Below, one piece after another: positions 9,334 to 19,927 of a stretch of DNA of 64,000 nt. The stretch spans positions 51,547-115,546 of the forward strand of contig CAVWXX010000010.1 of NCBI GenBank assembly GCA_963759155.1, read 5' to 3'. The notes beneath the pieces are model-generated. The model had not been told where the DNA came from. It was given only the letters and a program-made list of their open reading frames with translations, and made no database searches. Made by a program: the position numbers and the translations under genes. The DNA is from SZUA-36 sp963759155 (GTDB lineage Bacteria > Pseudomonadota > Gammaproteobacteria > Xanthomonadales > SZUA-36). Numbering within the stretch: the stretch's first letter is position 1; each line of letters begins with the position of its first letter.

Positions 9334-10414
9334 TCAGGCATCGTACTGCGTGGGAACCCGTCCGGTCAGTCCGGCAAGTAACTCATAGCCTATGGTACCG
9401 GCAAATGAAGCGACCTCATTGACACTCAGGTTCTGACCCCATAGCTCTACCGGGTCACCCACTTCCACCGTTTCCAGACCGGTAAGATCAACACTGATGG
9501 CATCCATCGAAACCCTGCCGGTCAAGGACACGCGTTTTCCATTGACCAAAACCGGCGTGCCACTGGGGGCATGACGTGGATAGCCGTCGCCGTAACCGAT
9601 TGCAATCGTGCCAATTTTCGAAGGTCTTTTGGCCACCCAGTCATGGCCATACCCGACACCCTCACCGGCGTGCGATGTTTCTGATAGCCATTATTTCAGA
9701 GCTCATCGTCATGGCTGGTCGCAAACCGTGCGCGCCGGTATCAAACGTACCGGCCGGACAGGCGCCGTACAGCATATAACCCGGCCTGTTCCAGCTTGCA
9801 TGACTGTTCCTCCAGAACAAAATGCCAGCCGAATTGGCGATGCTCATGTCAAGCTTGTACTTTTTCGAGCATGAACGGATCAAACCAAGCTGTGTATTCG
9901 TCATCGGGTCGGTTTGGTCGTCAGCACAGGCAAGGTGGGTACACAGAACCGGATTGGGCTGAACATTGGATGATGAACTCATGCTGGCAATAACCTGGTC
10001 AAGCTGGCCGGGAGTGAAACCCAGGCGATGCATGCCGGTGTCGATCTTCACCCAAGCGGTAACCGGGTTTGACAGCTTTGCAGACAATAGCCAGTCAAGC
10101 TGTTGCTGACGATGCAACAACAACCAGAAGTTGTTTTCCCCAGCCAATACGACATCTGTCGCATGGCTGATTCCCTGCATCACCAGGATTGGCTGACTGA
10201 AACCCGCCTCCCGCAGCATGATGGCCTCTTCCAACAAGGCGACTGCAAACACGGGTGCCACGCTTTGCAAACTGTGCGCAACCTCCACCATGCCATGCCC
10301 ATAGGCATTTGCCTTGATGACAGCGATACTCCGCGATGCCGGGGCAAGTTTCATGGCAAGTTGGTAGTTGCTGACGATATCGCCAAGCCGAACGGTCGCA
10401 AAGGTTGGGCGCAT
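9334..10414 (-). pseudogene. alr: Alanine racemase, interrupted by one frameshift
   Basis: PLP enzyme that interconverts L- and D-alanine. The N-terminal barrel has the PLP lysine in AVIKANAYGHG (Lys34) and KIDTGMHRLGF. The C-terminal part carries the second catalytic Tyr in AIGYGDGYPRHAPSG and SMDAISVDLTG. The frame breaks near 9655, after IRNIARR: joining GEGVGYGHDW to the downstream frame restores a normal enzyme of about 360 residues, and both halves are fully conserved. Because the enzyme is often essential, a sequencing indel is likely unless another racemase exists. Its start overlaps the stop of the serine hydrolase by 1 bp (TAATG), so it is the last gene of the NhaC-hydrolase-alr operon. 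In context it probably serves D-Ala use from murein. Confidence 0.85.
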
Positions 10415-12027
10415 TAATCTACCCTCTTAAGCTCCAGGTCCTCAAAATCGTAATCACCATCGTCCATCTTCGTCATGGAGATACCGGTAACCTTGCCCTT
10501 TCTATCCGTCTCAAACAGAACGTAGGCGTCTGCGCCCAGCGTTCTGTCGATCCAGCGCACGCTAAAGCGGTTGCCTTCGAGCTGGCGCATCTCTCCCAGG
10601 AATTTCGGTGATTTATCGGCAGCGAACACGAGTTGATCATCTTTGAGGGTGACAGTGATATCACCAAACCATGGATCCCGGTAGCGACCCGTGAAGTGTG
10701 ACAGCCCGGAAGGGGCAGATATTTCCGCGGCGTCTGCCGCCTCTTCCCCTTTTACGGCGGGGGTCTTCTGCGCGGCTTCTTGCTCGTCCAGCACCATCTG
10801 AATCCAATCCACCTGCTCGACCGGCATGAATGACCGGACAATGGTATTCATTACGGTTGAGCGCGCCGCCGAACTCGAGCCGTTTGTCAGTAACACCACA
10901 CCCAGTTCCAGTTCCGGCACCATGACAACATAGGATTTCATACCCGCCAAGGTGCCCGTATGTGAAACCTCCTTGAAGCCGTGGACATCCGCCAGGCGCC
11001 AACCCAGGCCATAGGCTTTGAAGTGGGTCCGGTTCATCTCAAAATCTCGTTCCCTGACATTCAGCAGCATCTGCGGCTTCCACATCTCCCTGCTCTGAGT
11101 CTCACTGAATAGTACCTCTCCGCCCGGGGTGGTTCCGTGCTTCAACTGGGTTCGAACCCAGGTCATCATGTCATCCAGGCTGCAAATTATGCCTCCGGCC
11201 GCTGCCGAAATGGGTGGCTGAGCCGGTATTCGGCCACGCTCAATAACACTCAGTTGCTCCTCGATTACGCCGTGCGGCGTCGCGAGATTACGCATGCGTT
11301 TTTTGGGAATTTTGTCTGCGAAGCAATGTTTCATGCCGGCCGGTCGCATTAAGCGACTCTCGACGAACTCACCCCAGGACTTGCCGGTCACTCTCGGGAT
11401 AATTTCACCGGCAACGATGTATAGCTGGTTGTCGTAAGCGTACTGACTGCGGAAGCTACTGACCGGCTTAAAAAACCGCAATGCATAGATAATGTCCTCA
11501 ACAGTGAATTCGTTGGGCTCCGGCCACAACAACATGTCACCGACAAAAGGTGCCAGGCCACTGCGGTGTGTCAACAGGTCCTTCACCGTGAAGTTAGCCG
11601 TGACCCACGGGTCATTCATACGAAACTCGGGAATATAATCAATGACCAGGCCGTCCCACGAGATCAACCCATCATCGACCAGCACAGCCAGTGCCGCGGT
11701 CGTGAACGCCTTGCTGTTGGATGCGATCTTGAAAAGTGTCTGCGGGTCAATCTGCTCCTTCCTGCCGATCTCCCGAATACCATAACCCTTCGCCAGCAGC
11801 ACCTGATCACGCTTGACGATACCGATCGCCATACCCGGCACATCAAACTCGGACATTGCCCGTGCTGCCAATTCCGCCACGGCGGTATCAGTGATACCTT
11901 CACGCGCCTGCGCGCCGGTAACCGAGAAGCCAAGAACCAAAACAACACTGGCTGGCCACCTGAGCCAACGCCAAAGCCGATAACGCCCTGCTCGTCGTGC
12001 AGAACCTTCACATTCAGAGTGCATCAT
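10414..12027 (-). CDS. Secreted serine hydrolase, beta-lactamase/PBP4* family with DUF3471-like C-terminus
   Basis: Class C beta-lactamase-fold hydrolase, possibly a D-aminopeptidase or DD-peptidase given its neighbours. ATG 12027 (an AAGGAAAA ribosome-site-like stretch lies about 10 bases upstream) is preferred over GTG 12078. A signal segment (SVVLVLGFSVTGAQA) is followed by the serine motif SNSK (about residues 103-106), the Tyr motif YDN and the third box HTG in VSHTGTLAG. The last 100 residues form a separate beta domain (GRYRDPWFGDITVTL...DYDFEDLELKRV) as in DUF3471 proteins. The gene overlaps alr by 1 bp and lies 70 bases after the NhaC-like gene. The coupling to alr suggests that D-alanine or D-amino peptides are its product, which is inference. 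Confidence 0.82.
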   Translation of the reverse strand: MMHSECEGSARRAGRYRLWRWLRWPASVVLVLGFSVTGAQAREGITDTAVAELAARAMSEFDVPGMAIGIVKRDQVLLAKGYGIREIGRKEQIDPQTLFKIASNSKAFTTAALAVLVDDGLISWDGLVIDYIPEFRMNDPWVTANFTVKDLLTHRSGLAPFVGDMLLWPEPNEFTVEDIIYALRFFKPVSSFRSQYAYDNQLYIVAGEIIPRVTGKSWGEFVESRLMRPAGMKHCFADKIPKKRMRNLATPHGVIEEQLSVIERGRIPAQPPISAAAGGIICSLDDMMTWVRTQLKHGTTPGGEVLFSETQSREMWKPQMLLNVRERDFEMNRTHFKAYGLGWRLADVHGFKEVSHTGTLAGMKSYVVMVPELELGVVLLTNGSSSAARSTVMNTIVRSFMPVEQVDWIQMVLDEQEAAQKTPAVKGEEAADAAEISAPSGLSHFTGRYRDPWFGDITVTLKDDQLVFAADKSPKFLGEMRQLEGNRFSVRWIDRTLGADAYVLFETDRKGKVTGISMTKMDDGDYDFEDLELKRVD

Positions 12028-12098
12028 ATGAAACGTATTTTCCTTCAAGCAGGTCAATGACAAGGTCCGGTTGATCACTGTACAGGCCCATTTCGTAT

Positions 12099-13475
12099 CT
12101 ACAAGACAAGCAGGCTCACCACAAAATACATCACCAGCGTGATACCACCGGCAACCAGTGCATAGGGTAACTGGGTTCTTACGTGTTCCAGCAGGTCACA
12201 CCCGGATGCGATTGCCGATACGGCCGTGGTATCCGATATCGGTGAGCAGTGATCACCAAAAATACCGCCACCCAAAATCGCGGCCAATACCAGCGACGGC
12301 GGCAGACCAAGTGCCTGGATCAACGGCACACCTATCGGTATCAATATCGCAAAGGTCCCCCATGAGGTTCCGGTGGAGAATGATATCAAGGCACCGGCTA
12401 AAAACATCATCGGCACGATCAGGTAGATGGGCAGGAATTCACCAACCAGCCCGGCAATAAATATACCGGTGCCCAGTTCCTTCAGGCTGGCGCCAAGTGC
12501 CAGCGAAAACAGTACGATAGTCACCAGCGGCAACAACTCACCCATACCTTCAAAACCGATCTTGACCAGCTTGATGTGAGTGAAATTACCGCTCGCCAAC
12601 ATCATCACGTAAGCCACCAGGCAGGCGAGTGCAACCGAATAAAGTACCGAGCGTGAACCACTGCCGTTGGCCATGACGCCATCACCGGTCCAGAACATGA
12701 AAGCCACCATACCGCCAACCATCACCAGAAGTGGTACGAACATGAAGCTCGGGTGTGTCGCATCAACCGGCAGGTCTTCTGCACTGTCTTCGTGCTTGAT
12801 TGTCTTACTGGTTGCCAACGGTCCATAATACTTGCCCGTCCAGGCCGTAAAAAACACGATCACCAGCGTGACGAGTGCATAAAAGTTCAGCGGTACCGTA
12901 CCCCACAAAATCTGTGCCGCCGATGCCTCAAGCTCATAGCTCCCCAGCAGGGCCAGGATATACGCCCCCCAGGCGTTGAGCAGAATGAGGATACAGATCG
13001 GCGCAGAGGTACTATCAATGATATAGGCCAGTTTTGCGCGACTCATACCAAAGCGGTCGAAAAGACCACGGGACAAAATACCCGCCGTCAGCACACTGAG
13101 ATTTGATTCAACAAATACCGCCACACCCACACCGGACGTCAACAGGGCGGTCTGTCGTGCGTTACGCGCAACCCCACGATTGATAATTGAATTGACCATC
13201 GCCGTGACACCGCCCGATTGGCGGATATAGGCCAGCAAGGCGCCGATCATCAGGCTGAAAACCAGGATACGTGCATTGTCCTTGTCTTCTAATACCGAGA
13301 TGATCCGTTCCAGCGTAAACAGACCCGCCATGGGAACGCTGCTTAAAAGTGATGATTGCTGGAGCAACTCTGCGGTAAATATTGACAGGAAAAGCGCAAG
13401 GATAACCTCGCGTCTCCACAATACAACGACAATAGCAACGATCGGGGGCAGAACAGACAGCCATTGTTCAGACAT
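12099..13475 (-). CDS. NhaC-family Na+/H+ antiporter-like transporter
   Basis: Inner-membrane secondary transporter of 458 residues with about eleven hydrophobic segments. Family signatures include SGVGVAVFVESNLSVLTAG, FSTGTSWGTFAILIP and the C-terminal GGIFGDHCSPISDTTAVSA. Members are annotated as Na+/H+ antiporters, but several close relatives exchange amino or organic acids. Here it leads an operon with a serine hydrolase and alanine racemase, so uptake or export of an amino acid or small peptide released from murein is a reasonable guess that the sequence alone cannot settle. No frameshift is seen, in contrast to the operon just downstream of its start. Confidence 0.82.
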   Translation of the reverse strand: MSEQWLSVLPPIVAIVVVLWRREVILALFLSIFTAELLQQSSLLSSVPMAGLFTLERIISVLEDKDNARILVFSLMIGALLAYIRQSGGVTAMVNSIINRGVARNARQTALLTSGVGVAVFVESNLSVLTAGILSRGLFDRFGMSRAKLAYIIDSTSAPICILILLNAWGAYILALLGSYELEASAAQILWGTVPLNFYALVTLVIVFFTAWTGKYYGPLATSKTIKHEDSAEDLPVDATHPSFMFVPLLVMVGGMVAFMFWTGDGVMANGSGSRSVLYSVALACLVAYVMMLASGNFTHIKLVKIGFEGMGELLPLVTIVLFSLALGASLKELGTGIFIAGLVGEFLPIYLIVPMMFLAGALISFSTGTSWGTFAILIPIGVPLIQALGLPPSLVLAAILGGGIFGDHCSPISDTTAVSAIASGCDLLEHVRTQLPYALVAGGITLVMYFVVSLLVL

Positions 13476-13519
13476 TATTTTCCTGTGATACCTCGTGGGT
13501 TTTTATAATTTTATAGATC

Positions 13520-15581
13520 CTAGCGAAACGGAATATCTCTAAATAACCGCTCGTTCTCAATCAGCGGTCGCGTGGTTTCATCCGCCTGTAGCCAGGCTTT
13601 GCGAACCCGATTATTGCGATCACCCTCACTCAGAAGCACACTCGTCTGGGCACGTTTGAAAGAGCGCCATAGCGTAGGCCGGATGCTGACTGGAGACCCG
13701 GTCGAGACTCGTTGCTGCTTCATTGAATCGCCGATCAGCCATGTACAGGATACCCAGTTCCAGATTGAATGTGAATTGATCCTCCAGCATTTTTCGCGCA
13801 GCTTCGAATGCGCGAATCGCGCCCTTGGTGTCGTGCAGAGTCATCCGCAATTGTCCCATTCGGGCCCATTCCAATCCGGGTGACTCCTTGATTTTTACAA
13901 TTTTCTCCAGCTGGCTCAATGCCTTTTTTAACTCACCCTGACGTGTATAAACCTGAAGCCAAACCCGCAAGAGCAGGAATTCGGTCAGGCGACTCCGTCA
14001 ACACGGATTCGAATATGGGGCTGAGCTAAATCCCATTGCTTATTTTTCAAGTAATGCATCGCCTGGTAGTGGCGAAGATCAATAGAAGAAGGAATCAATA
14101 GCCCTCGCGCGATCAAATAATTTCTGTGCCTGATCTTCATTATCAGTCACTGAATACGCCACGGCCAGGCGAAGCGTGGCCATGAAATTATACGGATCTG
14201 CTCAAGTATCCGGGTAAATACAGGAATAGCCGCTGCATAATCCTGACGGATGAAGAGTCCGGCTCCAATATCCATATCGTGGAAGAGATGAACCATATCC
14301 CTGGGGTTGGGTGCATCATCGCGTATCTTGGTAGCCACCGGAAGAACGCCTACATATCCGAGGCTGGCCAACTTGTCCAGGGCTTCCTGGCTAAGGGCCT
14401 GCTGTTTTTCGGTTTGCACCGCAAGGGCCCGGATCGAGTAGGCTTCGATAGCATCCCAGAGCAGCGGCATCTGGCTCAATCTGGCTGTCCAGGTTATTGC
14501 TCTCTCCGGGGTCGTTACGCACATCGTAAATCTCGGTGTCACCGGAGCTGATCACCTTGATACCGTCCAGAACTGCCATAAATTGCGGCTGCCATCCATA
14601 CTGCATATATGGCTTCAGCGCCTCCGCCAGCACCGGCCCTGATTCATCTACCAAACAGACCGCCTGCCCGGCTTTCACCTGACCAATCAAGCACGGTATC
14701 GAAAACCTGCCGCACACTGACGGCCCGCTCTGAATATTCCGGCTTCGATACCGGATCCGGCTACAATCAGCGGCACGCGCATCGTGCCCTGGTAAAGCAA
14801 ATTCCCATGCAGCGTTTCGCCGTGGTCACCCAGCCCTTCACCATGGTCACCAACAACAATGATCTTCCAGGGCCGGCCCTGGTTGTGTTCCTCAAATGCC
14901 ATGACCAGCCGACCCAATTGCTGATCCATATAGGCAATCTCACCCAGATAGGGATCGCGGGGGTACCGCGATAGAAACGGCTCGGGTGGCTCATAGGGTT
15001 CATGAGGATCGAAATAGTGAACCCACATGAAAAGAGGACTCGCTTTGCCCAAGAGCCGAATCGAGCGCCAGGTCGGTTGAATCGCGGTTGCCGGGCGTTC
15101 GGCGGCATCACCGACAAACGCGTCATCGTAGTGATCGAAAGCCCCGCGACAGGCCAAACTGACCGGCGAGAGGAAAGCCCGAAACAAAGGCCGCCGTAGT
15201 GTAACCACGACCTTGCAACAAAGCCTGACAACAGTTCGATCTGTTTATCTATCACGCGGCCATTTTCACGCACGTGATGATCCGCCGGGTATAGACCGGT
15301 CAACATCGACGCATGGGAGGGTAAGAGTCGTAGGCGTCACCGAGTAGGCCTGGTTGAAAGTACACACCGCGCCCTGCCAACGTTTCCAGGTTGGGCGTGT
15401 CGGCCTGATCTGTCTCGATACCCAACCGATCGGCGCGGGTTGTGTCCAGTGTGATTAACAAAATCGATGGCTGCACAGGCTTGGCTGGCCTTGCTGTTTC
15501 AGGGGCTTTTCCGGGGACAGACCCGGGGTCGCTGGACTCCTGTGAGCATGCCATCACAACGAGCGTCAGGACGCACATCAA
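13520..15581 (-). pseudogene. Sulfatase-like lipoprotein with TPR domain, multiply frameshifted
   Basis: Alkaline-phosphatase-superfamily hydrolase. A lipobox (VVMAC) opens the protein, then SILLITLDTTRADRLG (metal site), SHASMLTGLYPADHH, FMWVHYFDPHEPYEPP, and VVGDHGEGLGDHGET (metal site). A C-terminal TPR region follows (GELKKALSQLEKI, GAIRAFEAARKMLE, DRRFNEAATSLDRV). No CxPxR formylglycine motif is present, so despite its resemblance it may not be a classical sulfatase; the Thr/Ser of the TLPSHASM stretch is a candidate nucleophile. At least six frame changes occur, for example single-base insertions near 15352 and 15325 within 30 bases of each other. Restored frames lack internal stops. 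It is the last gene of a five-gene operon whose members are all broken. Confidence 0.75.
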
Positions 15582-15669
15582 TAAGTAGTGTGATGGTAGC
15601 TTGTTTCAAGTCAAGGTTTCTCATTTGAAGCCTTTGTAGCACACTGTAGTGGTATTTATAAGGAGTTTC

Positions 15670-16447
15670 TTAATCCAGACGTAGCCAAGAGCTTGAAACC
15701 GAATAGATGCCAGCAGGAAAGCCAGGAAAGAAACTGAACATCCAGCCACGCATCCAGGCGGGGCCTGACCCGATAATAACGGCCACGGGCAGGTCAATGT
15801 GAACGGCATCCGTTTTGCCGTTTTTCGGGAGATAGCCAAGCGGATTGGCTATCAATACATTCCACCATCTCTTCTTGTGGATAACCGGAATATCGTGCTC
15901 CAACGGCAGCACCAAAAGTAGCTGCTGGCCCTCCGCCACCGTTCCTTCATACATGCGTTATTGACTGCCCTCGTGAGGGCCATTTGACAACCCAGCCGCC
16001 TCCATTGATTCTGACACCCGCCGTCGACGACCAATGGGTTTCACTGCTTGCGGGTTCGATATTCAAAAATACCTCATTTCCCACGGACGGAGTTACGTAA
16101 CCGAATTCGCCCGCGACCCAAATGACGATAAACAATACTGGCACGGTTGCAAGCAATGCCGGACCCAATGCCTGGCCCAGCTGTCTGGACGCCAAGCGCA
16201 AGCGCGTCGCGGATAAGCGGTATAAGTTCTGCAGAATTCACCATCGAATTCAGTAATGTTTTTTTGTTGATGTTTTTTGCAGTGTCTTAAGCGCACCGAT
16301 TCTTTCCTGATCAGAAAAGAACCGGTAAAAGATCATGGTGAGCCAGCCCGCAAGGATTCCCCAGATCAACCAGCCGCAGCACAGGCAGGCATCAGCCATT
16401 GCGAGTATACTCGTCAATGATACCGAATAGGGGTGCGGGAAGATCAA
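15670..16447 (-). pseudogene. EMC3/TMCO1-like (DUF106-type) membrane protein, frameshifted
   Basis: Three frame pieces join into a membrane protein of about 255 residues. An N-terminal helix (WLIWGILAGWLTMIFYRF) leads into a charged stretch (SDQERIGALKT), then SRQLGQALGPALLATVPVL and FIVIWVAGEFGYVTPSVG, a beta-rich periplasmic region, HDIPVIHKKRWWNVLIANP, and a last helix (GPAWMRGWMFSFF) ending in LRLD. The helix, charged hairpin and helix layout resembles the Oxa1-superfamily EMC3/DUF106 proteins; this is recall of the pattern and moderately uncertain. Breaks are near 16290, 16210, 15955 and 15690-15720. It sits between the small membrane protein and the sulfatase-TPR gene in the same operon, which hints at a membrane or envelope job for the set. 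Confidence 0.5.
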
Positions 16448-16505
16448 ACAAGCCCATGCGCAGCCCTAACCGCCGTTCCTTGCAAAGTCGTCCTTGTACG
16501 CGTCA

Positions 16506-16748
16506 TTACTTGGACCGGCAACTTCTGTGCCAACCAGCGGATTCACGCCGCGCTCTTCTGCGTTTTATGAATTTTCGCAGCGGCCAGAATATGATGGCGC
16601 CGATGGCGATGAAAATGGTGGCGAGGATACTCAGCAATGAACTCAGTACGCTGATGCCTGCACCCGGGCTGATGTAGGCAAGCGCGGGGCTGACCAGATG
16701 TCATTAGTATGAACTAATCAGCAGTACCAGGGTTATTATTTTTGACAT
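16506..16748 (-). pseudogene. Small membrane protein with one frameshift
   Basis: Translation from ATG 16748 gives MSKIITLVLLISSY and then a stop. One frame over, the sequence continues LVSPALAYISPGAGISVLSS and LLSILATIFIAIGAIIFWPL, ending in a basic RKFIKRRRARR tail. Joined, it is a protein of about 80 residues with a signal-like N-terminus, a glycine-rich loop and one membrane helix with a cytoplasmic basic anchor. The frame change is near 16705. It overlaps the 3' end of the sulfotransferase by about 35 bases and lies in the same broken operon. No function is known to me. It is too short and too split to be found by simple length filters. Confidence 0.6.
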
Positions 16749-17882
16749 TTTTAGTTGCCTTTGATGATGGGTTTATGGATTTTGGCAGATATTTTGACAG
16801 CTTTTCATTGACCGGGACCGCAATGATGGGTGATCTGGTGCAAATCGTCCGCGCTGAAATCCAATTCATAGTAATCCGGCTGTGAGAGCTGGGTGATGTA
16901 TTCTTCGCGGATCCGCTCGAATCCATTTTCCGACATTCACAATGCTTCTGAGGATATCGATCAAAGCGGCTGAATGCGTACACATATCCTCGTAACGGAA
17001 CAACAGACAGGCCTTGCGTACTTCGGGAAATGCTTTCAACTGGCCAAGAATATGTTGATAGGTTTCCGCTCAATAACGCGCCATGCCTCTACTTCATGCC
17101 CTTGCTGCCAGCAGTCGATAATAGCCTGCGTGGCCTTGAGTTGCCAAAATTAACTGGGACACGCTCTGGACCAAACTCGAAGTGTCCGGACATGGCCATT
17201 TGCATCGGAATCCTCGGGTCCCCTGGCTGGAGCGAGTGAAGAATGCATGCTGTTTTGCAAGGGACGCAACGTGATGTACAGGATCCCGAACAGGGATAAG
17301 AAATTTTGCATCAGGAAAAAGAGAAAGGATGTAGCGGATACGCGAAATGTTGTAATTGCCTTTTGCCAGGTAACGATTGGCATTTCGAACTGCCAGCAAT
17401 TTGAGAATGTGTTCTTTATAAAACAGGTCAAATTGATCATTGCGCAACTGCCCATCTAGTACCTGGTTCACAGTGGCATCATGCAGCCTTGGAAAGAAAG
17501 ACATCCACAGTAGTTCTTCTACAGCTTCAGGGCTGTCATTGCTGACTTAGATACGATCTTTGTGAGCCCTCTCTTCCATCTTCAGGATCTGAATTCGAGT
17601 TTTCTCGAGCAGATAGTTGCGCCAGTAAGGTGTCCAGATATTGGGGAAATCACTGTAGCGATGGCAGGTCAGATCGGGGTGCTGCTCCAACATCTCGGTC
17701 AAGATGGTGGTTCCGGAACGGGGAAGACTCGCGATGTAAACTGGGCGGTCTACAGTAAAGTGCCCGGTTTCCTCGCGAACGATTCGGATTCGAAGTCAGC
17801 CAGGCGTCGCCAGAGTCCGCGGGTGGCGGCGAAAAACCGGGACTGAAAATACAGACCGGTAGGAACACGGACAGCTGCTCAT
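16714..17882 (-). pseudogene. Sulfotransferase family protein, multiply frameshifted
   Basis: Transfers sulfate from PAPS to a hydroxyl of a sugar or lipid. The PAPS-binding loop is clear: VDRPVYIASLPRSGTTIL with the basic residue and Thr (about 17700-17750). Next come LTEMLEQHPDLTCHRYSDF, the core helix region, and the 3'-phosphate strand FPDAKFLIPVRDPVHHVASL (about 17270-17320). Near the C-terminus FERIREEYITQLSQ and CGPVNEKLSKYLPK match the usual sulfotransferase tail. At least five frame changes occur, including an extra base at the LPRSG upstream junction and another before VNEKL. Its place between a phosphodiesterase-like and a small membrane gene suggests a sulfated envelope lipid or glycan as product, but the acceptor is unknown. 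Confidence 0.78.
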
Positions 17883-19818
17883 GGTGATTTTTTCCAGGTA
17901 TTCGCTGGCATAACGGGCTATACCCGGGATTGAATCCAGGGGGGTATCCGTTTTGAAGGAGGTAAACAAAACACCGGGAACGGCTTCTGGGCGTGATGCA
18001 ATGATCCCCGCTCCATTTCTTGTTGTTGTCATCGACCAGGGAAGCGGGAGCACCACCCAATGTGGTTTGCCAGGAAGCCCTGAAGCCGGGTTCGTAACCG
18101 ATGACGAGATCCGGTGCATCACCATTTGCATTTTCCGGGTAAAGCAACACACCGTCGAACACATTCCTGATTGCCAGCAAGCCGGATCTGAGGATCCTGC
18201 AGTTGGGGAAGGCTGGAAATGATCTGCCGCTTGATTTGCTCCGCTTCAATATCACCCACTATACCGTTAGCTTCGCGACCAGCCCTGTTGATATAGAGGC
18301 TGTTCAAACCCAGCGCGTAGGCCCTGGTCCGGGACCAATCGACACGTCAGTGAAGCCTATGGATGACTCCAGGTTTCCACCTTTCAGTACCAACAGACCC
18401 TGCTCGGCCAACCAGCGATTGAGGTTAACTGCCCGCCTGAAAGGTGCAAAACCATGATCACTGAGTACGATAAGGCGGTCTTCAGACCCCATGCGCTGCA
18501 TAGTTTCGCCCAGCACACGATCAGCCTCACGGTAAACCCAGTGGATCGCATCACGCGCCTCGTCATCGGTTTCATCATGTAGTGGATGTTGCGCATCGAT
18601 CCCACGGTAAAACATGTGGGAAACCCGGTCTGTCTGGACGAACACAGAGACCACGATGTCGCTGTCGTGACTGATCCAGTGCATCATAAAACATGTTTTC
18701 CTGTTCCTTTAATGTTTCGCGCACGACTTCCAGGAATGCATGATCGGTCAAATGACCATCGTTGAGTGACCAGGTTTCCTCAGGCATACCGATGGTGTGA
18801 TACAGGCCAAAGCGTTCTTCCATCTCAGCAGCGTAGCCCGCTGGAGAAGACAGGGGGATCACCGGGTCACGTGAGGATCGATGTGGATGGGAGAGACATA
18901 CAGCTGAACCCGCGGATAGGCGCTAAGCAGGTATGCGCGGACAATGCCTTTTACGGAAGCCGGAGCCAAAATATTTAAAGCTCACCGTTATCCAGTCAGA
19001 CCATTCGCCTGGTAATATTTGGATATCCGCATCCCCCAGTCTGATCCGGACCTTGTCTCCAGCAGGGTCAGAAGCAAGCTGGTATTCAAGGCTGGCGCAC
19101 CGGGTTTTAGCGGGTCAGCGGGACCTTCGAGCAAGGACTCAATATGGCCCTCGCCGTCAGGACGCAAACGCACCGAGCGGGAACTACTGGTATCAGAGCT
19201 TATCTGACGGCCGGGTGGAGTAGATCGTATAGGTACCCTGGGTACCCAGCAGATCGGGTACACCCATACCTGCCATCATACGGTGGATGGGATCGGGTGG
19301 AAAAGTAACAGGCACCCTTAACACCGTGGAGCTGACCACCGGTCTCTTCAACCGCACTCCAGAATGGCGTGCCGATACGACGGTTGATGATCTCACTGTC
19401 TTCAAGCGGAAGCTCCATACCAAACAGCGGAAGAAAACTTTGTGGTGGAATTACCCGGGATATTGAAAAATCCGGCAGGTAGGTTTTCGGATCACGACGA
19501 AGAAAGTCGTATATACCGTGCTCACCCGGACCGGTACCGGTAGCGAAATCCGACCAGGCAACGGGTGACTGTGGCGGGTTGCTGGTTGGTAGGGCGCTGA
19601 AACTCACCCATTGTAGCCAGTTTCCGGAAATTGGGCAACGAACCGTTATCCATCCATTTCCTGGCCAGCACCGGATCCATACCATCAATCCTAAAACTAT
19701 GAGACGCGGTCACAGTCGGTTCTCTCTGGCTGCATGAGATCAACAGAAAAACCACGGGAATAAAAAGCTTTACCAGGAGTTTTATTTTGGCATGGGACTG
19801 GAGCAGGTCAGCAGACAT
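17796..19818 (-). pseudogene. Alkaline phosphatase-family (type I phosphodiesterase) lipoprotein, multiply frameshifted
   Basis: Metal-dependent hydrolase or transferase of phospho- or sulfo-esters. From ATG 19818 the protein begins with a lipoprotein signal (LFIPVVFLLISC), then IDGMDPVLARKWMDNGSLPN, the active-site strand QSPVAWSDFATGTGPGEHG, IYDFLRRDPKTYLPDFS, VFVQTDRVSHMFYRG and LIVLSDHGFAPFRRAVNLN, which supplies the second metal site. The tail reads SFKTDTPLDSIPGIARY. At least six frame changes split about 650 codons; joined frames show no stops. It is the first gene of the operon and is divergent from lysA, with only about 110 bases between the two starts. The exact 3' end is unsure: one frame stops at 17796, inside the sulfotransferase start region. 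Confidence 0.75.
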
Positions 19819-19927
19819 GATTTCCTGTAACTTGGGAAACGGATTTATGGTTTTAGTAATTATATATTCCGGCGAAACGCGCCTATAATAATATATTATT
19901 TTTTCCAGCAAAGACGAGATTAAACCC

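Noticed and set aside
13520..15581. Calling the TPR protein a classical arylsulfatase
   Set aside because: The CxPxR or SxPxR formylglycine motif is absent at the expected place, unlike the arylsulfatase at 45262-47778.
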